Shown one piece after another: positions 23,330 to 34,467 of a stretch of DNA of 64,000 nt. The DNA is from Isoetes taiwanensis (taxonomy: Eukaryota > Streptophyta > Lycopodiopsida > Isoetales > Isoetaceae). The position numbers and the translations under genes are program-made. Positions within the stretch are counted from its first letter, which is position 1; every line of letters begins with the position of its first letter. Under the pieces are notes generated by a model. The model searched no databases, had not been told where the DNA came from, and saw only the letters and a program-made list of their open reading frames with translations. The stretch spans positions 3,299,008 through 3,363,007 of the forward strand of contig JAJEKV010000008.1 of NCBI GenBank assembly GCA_021234155.1. Direction: 5' to 3'.

Positions 23330-24830
23330 AATGGCTATATCACGCGACCACAACGTATTACTCCGAACTCACGATTGCACGTTGGTGATCTTAAATTTTC
23401 GCTGGAATTTGGACTCTAGAAAGCAGGAGAGAATCCTGGTGAGTACGACATGGTAGTTGGCCATCCCTTTCTTTGCAAGGCCAGAAGCATTCACTATTGG
23501 CCACTGATCAATCGCTTATCATAGATAGCATTTTTCATGCTACTATGGATTATAAAACAGGCCAACTCATTTTGTTGATCATGCTAAACCTCACCTATCT
23601 GATAGTGACTCAGGGGATGCTCACAATACTTATAAAATTCAAGAATCTGTAAGTCAAGACTCTCGGTCCTTCTCATCCTGAAGAGGAAGACCCTTGGGCT
23701 AATATGGATCTTGCCAATGATCACGCTATTATTATGCTGGTTGATCCACATTTAGCTCCTCGCCATGAAGTCCAACTGGTGAATCTACCTGCAGAGGAAA
23801 CCCCTCTGGATACTCTTATGCAGGATGTTGCACGATCCTTTTGACAAATAATTGTTCCCAAGGATCAACAACCCTTGCTTTTCGTGACTGCTAGTACTGA
23901 ACCTCCTGACTTGCTTCAATCTTAGTAGCTCACACAGGACACAGACGCTGACGTGATCCCTCATATCCAAACTCCTGAAGTTGAAATTATTGATCTTGGA
24001 ACAAACCAGCTTATCCTTCTGGCGACTAGTCTTTCCACTCCATATCATAGCCGTGCCATTTATCTCTTTAAGAAGTTCAAACACACCTTTGCCTAAAGCT
24101 GCAAAGATTTATGAGCTATCAAGGAGTTAGGGGAACTGACCATTACTACCAAATCTTACTCATGCTCCATTTAGCAATGATAGTACCAGTTGAACCCCAA
24201 CTATTGAGACCACATCAAGGCTGAAATTGATAATTCTTTGGTTGCATGTCTGATTTATAAAGTTAAGCATTCTCATTGTCCTCAAACATAATGCAAAGAT
24301 CCGTGTCTACTACCACAAACTAAATCCGGCCACTGCATGTGACCATTTTTCCCTACCCTTCATGGATCAAGTTCTTAAAGAGGTTGCGAGTCATACAATA
24401 TATTCCTTCATGGATGTTTTTTCATGCTACAATCAGAACTCCATTAAACCAGAAGATCAACTCAAGACTACCTTTACTATGCCTAGCACTTTTGCCTACA
24501 AAGTGGTTCCTTTTGGATTATCAAATTCTTCTTCTACTTTTCACTACATTATGCTTTTTGTTTTTCAGGATCCCATGAAAGATAATGCCTTTCTATAGGT
24601 CTTCCATGATGACTTTTTTCACTTACAGTTCCATGGATGATCACTTCTCTAATCTGAAACTTGTCTTTCTAGAATGTGATGATCTCGGCATCAGTTTAAA
24701 TCCAAAGAAGTTTAATATTCGTGAGGTTTCTGGTGTTAATTGGGACATGTGGTCAGTCATTACATCATTAGCATAGATCAAGCTAAAATCGGTTGTGTGG
24801 TCAAAGCAAATCAAGTCCTTTCTTGGTCAG
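23330..24830 (+). pseudogene. second Ty3/gypsy remnant (protease and RT)
   Basis: Degenerate plus-strand pol sequence in opposite orientation to the adjacent chromovirus. Protease-like YDMVVGHPFL appears near 23450. RT blocks follow: HTIYSFMDVFSCYNQ (24390-24435), IKPEDQLKTTFTMPSTFAYK, VPFGLSNSSSTFH, a damaged VFHDDFF catalytic box near 24600, and FLECDDLGISLNPKKFN. The RNase H and integrase parts are missing; a LINE remnant begins at 24835. No LTRs were found. Confidence 0.85.
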
Positions 24831-24834
24831 GATT

Positions 24835-25480
24835 AAGAGACCCTCCCTCCTAATAGTGGGATGACTTTGTCACACTGCCAGCTCGATGGGAGTCTCTCCT
24901 TTTGAGCCATGTTGAAGATTCTCGTCCCTACTGCTAACAAACCCTCTCCTATTGCTTTGAATATGTTTGTCATAAAATTTAGCATATTTGTTGCATTATT
25001 ATTGCTCAACCTGTACAGTGCTCTTCCTACTTCTTCATACATGAATTCCTCTTCTATGCTGCCCGTTGGTATGTGTATCTTTTCTACCCCCATGGTTGTA
25101 CAACTTTTGCAAGTGCTCGTTTCATACCCTCTCGTCAGTCAATCGTATCCCATTCTGCTTTTTCTTAAATACCTTCCCAGAATCCCCTGGGTGCAAATTT
25201 ATCTATCAAACTTTCCTCTTTTGCAATCCCCTAATATATGCCCTTTTCTTACTCCTTATGAGCCTTGTGTTTCTATTCTCAAACTCCTTAAAATTTAGGA
25301 TCTCATCCAAAACTTTACCTCCTTTTCTTGCCCTCTTACATTCCTGATCATACCATCTTGCACTCCTGAACCTCTTCTTATTCCCATGTCCTTTGTGTAT
25401 TCTACCATATACTGCATCACATGCATTCTTCGTATCTCATCTAGCTTTCTTCCCATTTTCAAGGCATGGTTTTAGGCCTT
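24835..25480 (-). mobile_element. LINE remnant (linker to start of RT)
   Basis: Minus-strand translation shows RWYDQECKRARKGGKVLDE and NTRLIRSKKRAYI (about 25430-25220), the region between endonuclease and RT, then in frame 25093-24833 the beginning of RT (ALYRLSNNNATNML, LPSSWQCDKVIPLL). Stops interrupt it. It abuts the gypsy remnant tail to tail. Confidence 0.75.
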
Positions 25481-26780
25481 GCACGAGGTAGGATGCTCTA
25501 CTTGAGCTAGAAGTCATATTCAAGTAGGAAAGTAATGATCCAACATGATATGTGTGTCCAGCTATTGAGAATCGAAAAATCATGTTCAAGTCTTTGATCT
25601 ATATCAAGACATTAAGAAAAGCATTTTCTTGAGGCCAGCTAGTAGCTGTCCAACTTAATTAGCCTATGTAGAGGAAGACTTCATCGAAGATCCAAGCCTC
25701 TCTCATTACAAGGAGGTTTTTGTTTCTTGATGGGAACCTATATGGAGGAGGGTTTGGAGCTGCAAAAACTATATTGACTGTTGGGATAAGAGATGGAGAC
25801 CTAACCCTAATGATCAGCCTCGATACCAGCCATGACGACCATAGATTTTGCATGGATAGTTGAATGGAAGCCTTCGACTGTTAATTAGTTAAGGGAGCTA
25901 GTTGTTAGCTTAAGCTTGATATAAAATGTGGTTTAATGAAACTCTGCTTTTTATTGTGCTGGTGGAAGAACTGCGTACTCTTAGGAAACAATCACCGTCA
26001 TATGAAATGACTTTTCTATGGCAAAGTCATAGCTCAATGAACTAGCAAGAAACACCACCGATTCCAATCTCATATGCGACACCATTGGGGGGATCTACTT
26101 GACCATCACACTAAAACTATTCAATAATCATCAACATCTAAAACCCCATTGACTTGTTGTACGATGAAGAGGTGCTCGCACCACTAGAAACATGCGAGAA
26201 GAGAATTCTTATCCCAAAAAAATATCATCATTGATACCGCAAGTTTCTACAAATGCTCCTGTACTTCAGCATTGACAGGTTCACGAAGTATAACGAAGTC
26301 ATTGAAGACCATCTAGTGGCAATAACTGACTTCCTCAATGGTTACAGACACGCAACGCTCCTTAACACAAGTTTAACTTAAGCCCAACAAAATATGCCAC
26401 TTGACAAAGGCACTAGACAGAGATTGAGCTCGTGAAGAATGCAGGGATCATGGTATCATCACGTCGTACAAGAAGTTTGCCACTATCAAAGTCTTCACAA
26501 GAGAGCACAGACAAGGGAAACACCACCTCATATCCCAAGTTGACTTCTTCAACAAACTAGACAAATGGCCCTGGACAATCCAGAGATGCTAAGCTTCCAC
26601 TTCGATAGCCTACTTTATGACATTCAAGTGTTGCCTCAGACTAAATAATCATCGATGTTCGAACCGAGATATTCGCCTATGGACAATTGTACACCAACAT
26701 TATCTATGAAGAGCGCCTGTCATGACCAAGTATGCACAATCAGTCCATGCCCACGGGTTCCCTACCCAGAGCATTTGAGT
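25481..26780. other. no recognisable gene
   Basis: No convincing frame or repeat. Composition is close to the surrounding spacer. Confidence 0.4.
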
Positions 26781-26783
26781 TAA

Positions 26784-26836
26784 TTACTGGAGGTGCACCC
26801 AAAGCTCAGTTAGCTACTGGAGGTGCACCCAAGGCT
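26784..26836. repeat. 30-bp tandem duplication
   Basis: CTGGAGGTGCACCCAA occurs twice with a 30-bp period in nearly identical context. Confidence 0.75.
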
Positions 26837-27050
26837 AAATTCTTGTATAAGGGAATGTTAAGTAACTTGACATTCCCGTTACGTGGAAACCACCTACCAA
26901 ATATTTTGTGCAAAAAAATTCTTTCCCCGTTTCCTCCCTCCGTAGACTGGAGCGCTCTTGGTGATGACCGACTGAGATTTGGAGGCGCTCTTGGAGGGTG
27001 CCTTTGCTTATGTTGTTAGATTAGCGACTAATATGAGAGATTAGCGACCT

Positions 27051-27167
27051 GTTTGAGAATTTAGCAACAAGTTTGTGAGTTCTTGGAGCAAGATTGTGAG
27101 CGATTTTTGTTTGAGAATTTAGCAGTGAGTTTGTGAGTTCTTGGAGTAAGATTGCTACGATTTTGGA
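27051..27167. repeat. 58-bp tandem duplication
   Basis: Units starting GTTTGAGAATTTAGCA at 27051 and 27109 repeat with about 90% identity. They lie just upstream of the first coding exon of the recombinase-like gene and could be in its 5' untranslated region or promoter. Confidence 0.8.
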
Positions 27168-27298
27168 GTTTTTATGATGAGTTCTTATTTTTATCAAGTA
27201 ATAGCAGCTTGCTTTTTTTACTTCTTTGTTTTTTGTTATAGCCTTAAAAAGTATGCTTAGGCTTTCATTCTGTTTTTGTGTCAGTAGAGGCTCTACGA

Positions 27299-29394
27299 AT
27301 GGGGGAAGCTTTAGGAATGGAGGAAGCTCCTTCCTTTAATCTGCATGCTACAATGGAGTGTTCCAGCACTCCAAGAGGTTGTTTGAGTGATATCACGAAT
27401 ATTTCAGAAGATCTTGCAAAAGACTTTGAAGAATCTCTACTGGACGAGTTTGATAGCAAAGAGATAGATGATTACTTGCATGCAGTTGAGTCTTCTGGTT
27501 GTGAATTAGTTTCTCTGGCCAAGAATAATGTGGTGTCAGATAAAAAAGATAAGAAAGGCAAATGCAAGCAGTTTCTAGATATGGATGAAGCTCTAATGCA
27601 GGAAGTTAGATCAGGAGGGATAAATAAGCCAGAATCTAAAGTAAAATGGGCTCGAAATAAGTTTGATGCATGGAGAAGGCATGTTGGACTGGATGATAAT
27701 GTTCCTGTTGAGGATTTGAATATGAAACAGTACTGGCATGTTAGAACGCTTTATATTGCAGGTTATAAAGGACAATGGCAGCATGTACCCAACTGAATCG
27801 TGAGTTGCATATCCTTTCTTTTTTATTTGTGTCCTTTTATTGATGAATAATGTGTTTTGTGTTTAGCATTACAAGATCTTTTTAGAAAATTTAATGCTAT
27901 GATAAGACGAAAACATGAAATAAAAGTGGCAGAAATAGGTATTGAGGAGGTGTTTGAAATTAGAACATCTCCTATCTTCAAGCAAGCTAGATTAGCTTGT
28001 ATTGGAGCAATGAGATGGTCAAGAAACACTCCTGGAATATGTTGTAAGCGTAAGATATGAAGCTTCTTTTGGCACTGAATTAGCATTATCTGATATTGAG
28101 GAGCTTGCTGGACTTGTAATTACAGATTTTAATGTTGAGAACAGATGGCAAGGATGTTTTAGTGTATGGTGAGAGGCTAAGCAAGAACAATGATGTTAGT
28201 ATGTCTAAATACCAAGAGGAGTCCTTTCGTCCACCTGTTGAATGTTATGAAGAAGATGTGGTCAGAACATTCTAGCAGCTTTTTAGATATTTGCCAAAGA
28301 AGTATGAAACTAAAAAGGGAAAGCAATATGCATTCATGCAAACTATCGTTAATCCTCGTTCAAATGTAAGTCTTCTTATTTAAATCTACTTCATTTTCTA
28401 CTTGACTTTTTATATTTTGAACATAATAGAATAGTTTAACAGAATGTGCTTTGCATGTAGGTTTGGTATAACTGCAAGCACAGGGTTAATGGTAGGAAAT
28501 TGACTACTTGGATGAAATGCATGGCTGAGCTAGTTGGTGCAGAAGGCAATTTAAGTGGCAAAAGTGGTCGTGCCACTTTAGTTTCAAGGATGTGTAGAAG
28601 TGGTGTTCCAATATCAGTTGGAATGGATGTGACTGGCCACAAGACTGCCGAGGCATACGAAAGGTATTACCTTCCTTTGTTTTATGAATTTTGCTTTGTT
28701 TAACTTCACATGTATAATAAGAACAAGGAGATTGAATCAAAATGTGCCTTGGATATTGTTGCAAATCCATTTGATGAGAATGGTAATCGTCGACTTTTTC
28801 CAAAAGGATATAAGAAAGAATTGCGTGCTCATGATAAACATGACAGTTCAGGTATTTTCGTGTGAATTTTGAAATTGATAATGACAATTTTACATTCATT
28901 TATTGGATGGTACAGGTATTGTAGTGCCTAAATTTCTTGGTTTGGCTCCAAAGTACTTTCCTATTTCTGCGCCTAATTTTGGTAAATGTAATTTTGTCTG
29001 TGAAATTGGTCCTTGTGATGTGAAATTTAAATCCATTCTAATTTATATTGATATAGGTGGTGGAGCACTCACCAACACAAGTTACATTCCTGATTCTTCT
29101 ATGCCGAAGACTTCGGCTACAACTTCTGTAGCGAGTTCTTATGCTCTCACTTCTATTATGAATACAGGTATATGAATAGATTTGTGAATCTAGGTTTATG
29201 CATTGTCCCTTTCTTATTTACGTTTATGCAATGTTGCAGGTGCTCCAATCGTCCATTCTGAAGTTATGGTTCAAGATGCTGAACCTATGAATGATAACAA
29301 GCAGTTGAATGAAGACCTAGAAGCTTTGGCTAGAGCTGATCCAGTTGTTCGTCGAGCTCTCAATTTGGAGACTAACGAAATGTGTGTTCCATAA
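27299..29394 (+). pseudogene. Crypton-like tyrosine recombinase gene (DUF3504-type), multi-exon, decayed
   Basis: Parts in order: an acidic N-terminus; the N-terminal core-binding segment (KWARNKFDAWRRHVGL, then in a shifted frame RFILQVIKDNGSMYPTES, then MRWSRNTP); a middle domain (ASFGTELALSDIEELAG); and a catalytic C-domain (VWYNCKHRVNGRKLTTW, SGKSGRATLVSRM, TGHKTAEAYERY), with the likely nucleophilic Tyr nine residues after the GH. This is the DUF3504/Crypton pattern; such enzymes cut and join DNA through a covalent phosphotyrosine. Likely exons: ~27284-27799, 27867-28365, 28461-28663, 28712-28851, 28916-28981, 29057-29167, 29240-29394; the last three junctions are clean GT-AG, phase 1. 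Decay: a frameshift near 27740, frame changes in exon 2, a TAG near 28273, and AT instead of AG before 28712. The catalytic HxxR His reads Lys. Intron retention excludes a processed copy. Either a transposon or a host gene derived from one. Confidence 0.75.
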
Positions 29395-29734
29395 TTGTGT
29401 GATACATTTCTAATATTAAAAATTCTGATTTTTGAACACATGAAACCAATGATCATGTTTTGATCATGATTGTGAATGAAAATTCAACTTGAGATACATT
29501 TGAATGGGAATGGTTACCTCGTTTACTTGTCTTAAATTCTTGCACTGCGACTCGCATGAAACCAATATATAGATTGGCTTCTCATTCATCTCAGCAGATT
29601 TTCTACAATGGTGGACAGTGGATAGCCGCACACATGCGAACTACCCACGAAAAATAAAGGGAAAATCCAATTATATCATTTGGACCCCAAAACAAATACA
29701 ATGCTAATAGATGAGTGGCTGATGTACCTGCCGA

Positions 29735-29830
29735 AAGCTTATCACTGGGATTAAAAAACCCCGCCCTTTCGGGTTTTCGAGGAAAAACCCTAGTGATAAG
29801 CCTTCGGCAAGGGGCTTAGACAAACGTAAG
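29735..29830 (-). mobile_element. LINE 3'-end fragment with conserved stem-loop
   Basis: Minus-strand GGGTTTTTCCTCGAAAACCC followed by GGGGTTTTTTAATCCCAGTGA matches the 3' end of the LINE at 40490-43270 (about 43125-43175). An outer inverted repeat (GCCGAAAGCTTATCACT and AGTGATAAGCCTTCGGC) encloses it. Confidence 0.65.
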
Positions 29831-30240
29831 GCATAGAATCGCTCCCAAAAACCCGCGCATGGAGAAGTCAAAACGAATGGCGCTCGCCAACCTGTACCTG
29901 CACATCACCAACAACAAACGAGAAACATACCAAAGAATAGCATCACCCAGTGGGTGGAAAAAAAGCATCACCCACCGGGTGGAAAAAACATGATAAACAG
30001 AACTTGTACAAAATATAATAAACAAAGAAGGGGGGGAGGGTGGGTTCAAAGAGAATAAGGTACTGCTGAGAGAAGAGGAAGCGCCGATGAAACGTCGATG
30101 AAGAACTCTGCAATAAGTAGCAAACGCCCAACCTGATGAACGGCCCAAAACGCATGCGATGCATGCATGCGACGCATGCAATGCATGCATGCTCGTCTTG
30201 AGCAAGAATGCCGATTCGCTACGCGAATCGACGACATTGT
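29831..30240 (-). other. probable LINE 3' region with short palindromic repeats
   Basis: Upstream of the LINE 3' end on the minus strand. Holds two 24-bp units with CACCC...GGGTGG stems (29941-29988), a GCATGC-rich block (30151-30195), and a perfect hairpin CGATTCGC-TAC-GCGAATCG (30212-30230). No coding domain was recognised; assignment to the LINE rests on adjacency. Confidence 0.4.
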
Positions 30241-30470
30241 TTAAATTGCCTTTAAGTTGCTGCTATATCTATAATAAAATGTGTAGAATGTTCACTACAT
30301 ATAGAATGTTCACTAAATGTACAAAATGTTAACTAGAATGCTTAGTAAATGGCAATTCCAGGATTGACTGTTCTGCCACGTGGCAAACACTCATTGGGAG
30401 ATAGGGCAGAATTTTTGGTAGGTGGTTTTTATTTACGTATATATGTTTGATTTGATGTCCAAGTTTACAA

Positions 30471-30887
30471 ATGCCCGAAAATTACAAGGTATTTGCAAGA
30501 ATATATCTATCCAAGGTGCGTCCTTTTGAGATATTTTTGGTGTCGGGGAGAAGAATGGAGCTATGCGGGGTTGTAATTACGGAAGAGCTTGAAACAGTGG
30601 GGGCCGGATCGCCCGCATGGCTTCACAATCCTAGCCTTAAGTTAGCCATGGCTCCTGACCGCCTTGCAATTGCCCTCAGATCCGTCCTTGTTATATCGGA
30701 ATGGATATGGTTGGAAGCGCCTCGTTCTTCAAAACCTTTTGCAACTGTGATCAAAATAGGCACTGGAGATGGAGAGGTTATCACGGCAGTAGAATGGCTC
30801 CTTTGGGATGGATGGAGCGCCCTCGCGGTAGGAAGCTCCACGGGAGTCTTGCGATTCTATTCTGAGAAGGGTAATCTGCTCGTCAAG

Positions 30888-30919
<32 letters not shown>

Positions 30920-33253
30920 CTTGTTAGCCTTTGGATTTTGTTTGTTTAAGGCGTAGTTTAAAATGCTGAAAATGCAACAGGGGTAGCATTTTAGGGTAAT
31001 TCGGTAGTCCAACAAATGCCCAGCATAGAAGAAGTATGCTCAAGAAACATACTGATATAGAGTAACCTTCTATGGACTCAACTAATCTTAGTCTGGGTTA
31101 GTGATGGTCATCATATTGGCATCACCCTGGCTTAAAAACTAGGAAACTGTTAGCAACGCATAATCACTCGCACTTCTTAGAATGGAAGAAAATGATTTGA
31201 AACCTCCATGGCTGCTCATCTCCATGCTTTATACTATCTGAAGTAATAAAGAATGCCCGAACATACTATGTGTTTTCTTTGTCTGTTTCCTGTATAAGAG
31301 AGTTGCACTTTAATGCAAATTCCCAGGGAGGAATCCCTGCCGACGTGCGTCAGCGCGGAGGCTGGGATGACTAATAATAAACCAAACCATTCTTAGCATA
31401 ATAAGTGAAATAGAAATGTACCTATCTGGTGTCATAGGCTCAAGAGGTCTTTTCCAGATGCAAATAAAATTCTACAGTACTTAGGAGTTTATAATGCTTT
31501 AGAATATTCAAGGACTCTATTTATTAAGCCTGATCCTATGGGAACTTCAACAGACCTTAAACAGTCAAAAAATACACAGCTTAGTCTAATTCTTTCTTGT
31601 ATCTGCCAGAACATGCATGTGGGTGCTGTGTTGCAACTACGAGTGAGAGGTCGCTCAAAACAGTGGACTCAAGATGTCACAGAGGACCTCACAGTCGTTT
31701 TCCAGAATAACATTGCTCGGATTGATGCCATAGAACTTCAGGCAAGCAATACAGGGTTAATAATGATATCAAAAGTCTTATTCTCACTTAAAATGACTGA
31801 TATGTATCTACTAATTGCAGTCACATTTGCGGAGAGGAGTATTGGAGGTTGGTAGTTCAAGGTCAAGTTTGTTTAATATGTCACATGATAAGGAAATATC
31901 AGACGCAGAATTGGAAACTGGGAAGATTGCTTATCAGATGTGGAATGTCAGCAAATATTTAGGAACAAATAACTGTAAGGATGCAGCTATCACTGGTGTG
32001 ATGGTTCCAGCTTTGTTTGAACAACAGGTATGTTTTAGTATCCACTCTGGATTGGGCAGTAAACTCTGAATTGGATAGTAAAAATTTTGAACTGTGGGAA
32101 TTATGCAGACAAGACAAAGGTACTTCTGTGCTATAACTGTAGGAGTTGGTAGTACTATTGCAGCATTTAGGTAAGCAGCCTTTTCTCTTTCCGAGATTTT
32201 CTTGTGCAGCTTAACAATTATGGTTATAAGATGAGAAGCTTTCACATCAGAGGTTATGTATTTGAATATAGCGATGACAGTTGTTCAATATGTTACTATT
32301 ATTCGAGGCAGATGCTCAATGGTATTGTTTCTGGGATTGCTTAGACAAAGTGTTATTGATAAATTCCAGGGTATCCGAGGATAGAAGCAGCACATTAACT
32401 GGCATGTTCTTTTCCCGGGTTGTTCCAGCTACAGTGTCCACTATTTCCTCTCTAACCAAGGTCTTCTGGCGTAATGAACAAAAGACAGACATAAGGCCAA
32501 TAGATGTCAAACCTCAGGACTTTGGAAGGGGTAAGGCTGTCTGCTGAAGTGTGATATAGAATACTTTCATTGGCTCAAATGTTGGAATCTGCAGCTTCCC
32601 TTATCACAGCATTGAAAGATTCCTTAAGGAGAGGAGAAAGGCTTGCATTGTCGCCAACCAGATCTTTGGCTGCTGTAACTGATTCTCTTGGCCGTGTTCT
32701 ATTGGTTGACATATATGCCATTGTTGTTGTTCGAATGTGGAAGGTACAGTCTGTGATATCTCAAAAGGGTAAGGGTTTTATTACTGATCATCATTTATCT
32801 GGATGTAGGGCTATCGAGATGCTCATTGCATGTTTTTAGAGCTCCCAGACAGTAGGCTTGTAAACCAACCTGGTTGCTCCATGGATAACAGTGTGCGATT
32901 TAGTCGAAAGGACAACTTTGTTTTATGTCTTGCCATCCATGCCCCCAGACGAGGTATTGTAGAGGTAATGTACTGGATCATGTTTGCAAAGTTCCATAGT
33001 CTCATGCTTATAATTCTTGCAACATTTTCATGTTCATGCATTGAATTTTCAGATATGGGAGCTGCGGAATGGTCCTTGTATTTCTGTCATAAGCTGCACT
33101 GAGAGTTGTAGATTATTACAGCCATCCTCTTCGTTTTGGACTTTCAATGCTATCTCGGAAGACGAGGAAGGAGAATATTTGCCATTGCATGTATATATGT
33201 TAAATGGTGATTCTGGTCAACTGTTGCTTATTAATCCTGTTCTCAAGCCCTAA
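30471..33253 (+). CDS. Rab3GAP2 N-terminal-domain protein (Rab3GAP regulatory-subunit homologue)
   Basis: Eight exons: 30471-30890, 31610-31741, 31821-32027, 32109-32170, 32370-32530, 32595-32743, 32809-32964, 33053-33253. The spliced frame is open for 495 residues. Family landmarks: EELETVGAGSPAWLHNP, ITAVEWLLWDGWSALAVGSS, VLQLRVRGRSKQWTQD, DAAITGVMVP, FFSRVVPATVSTISSLTKVF, LAAVTDSLGRVLLVD, GYRDAHCMFLE and LAIHAPRRGIVEIWELRNG. These match the Rab3GAP2_N domain of the non-catalytic subunit, which with the catalytic subunit regulates Rab GTPases in membrane traffic and autophagy; plant homologues are short and consist mainly of this domain. An internal ATG at 30555 aligns better with plant N-termini. 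Intron 2 has a GC donor; intron 1 opens with 28 T. The gene looks intact. Confidence 0.88.
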
Positions 33254-33718
33254 CATCCATTAAGTTTGATAGGGGGCCTGGAAGATACATGTATAATGTG
33301 GTTCAAAAAGATGAAGTTTTAAGGCAAGATCAGAAGCATTTCTAATTAATATTGGCGCCCATGTTTGGGGGCCTGATGTGGTGTTTATATGACAAAATAT
33401 CGAGTGCACTATCATGAACGCACGAGTATGACTTGTACCCTTATCCCATACATTTACATGGGACCGGGGGAGGGTCACCAATAGTGGACCACAGACCAAG
33501 GCAAAATTGATCATTTTTCTACCGGTGGCTCAACACAAATTTTTTGAGTCATTCTCAACCATTGAATAAAATGTGTAAAAAAATCCACAATAGGGTGTTA
33601 TCAACCATTATTTCTTGTGGAGATTTTATGCGCTACAAGTAAAAAAATTTTAAAATTTTTTTAAAGGCCGCCAAGAGCTTTTATTCATGCAATTTAATTC
33701 ATAAAAAATATATTGTAT
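33254..33718. other. 3' flank of the Rab3GAP2-like gene
   Basis: Presumably includes its 3' untranslated region. No further gene is seen. Confidence 0.4.
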
Positions 33719-34467
33719 TTTCAACCTAAAAAAAGATACCACTTTAATAGCAATTGATGAAATTACTACTGAACATGCACTTACGATACACAACGACGAA
33801 GATAAGGAGCAATATAATAAGAGTTGAAGATACCTTTACATTGGCTTTGGGGATCCAAGACGTGGAAATATCTTCCTCCAGGATCCCGAGCAAAAAAAGA
33901 TCTCTTGCTCCGGGATGCCACAGTCAAGTCCATTCTGAAATGGTTACTGCATAGTTTGGATCTTTTTTTTTTAATCGGCAATGGTGCTCGCTTTACTTTT
34001 TCCTTCGTTCCTACACGTGCCTTTGATTTGGCCTATCCTGAGCAGCTGGGAGTGATCCCATCCGATTCCGTGGAGAATGGGGAGAAAATCACACTGGAAT
34101 TCTGCACCTTTATTGTGCATTAAGCAAGAATCCCGTCCTCTGGGATCACACCTCGGAGATCCCCCAAACCGAGGTAAATATATCCTACGCCTTTTATGCT
34201 ATAATAAGATCTGACAATAACATTTGTTATGCTAACTTTGACGTAAAACACGATGAAACATCTTAGGAAAATATGATGCAAACGTTATGAGAAGTTGAAG
34301 AAAACTCCTATTAAACTATGATACAATGGTAAAAACTCTGACGAAATTTTTGACGATTACAATGATGAATGTTCTAATGAAATTATGACGGTAGAACATG
34401 TTTATTGTGACATTATCATGACCTTTATAGTGAATGAACATGTTCTGTTGTAGCTTACTAAAAGTTA
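33719..34467 (+). repeat. dispersed repeat family R, left part of an interrupted copy
   Basis: Matches 51985-52673 over its length, starting CAACCTAAAAAAAGATA and sharing the GGTTACTGCATAGTTTGGAT block. It stops exactly at AAAAGTTA (34467), where the Helitron begins. The missing right part resumes at 43796. Nature of the family unknown; no coding sequence. Confidence 0.85.

Noticed and set aside
27857-28086. Minus-strand frame opposite the recombinase exon
   Set aside because: Antisense to exon 2 of the Crypton-like gene, where the plus strand carries the family signal.
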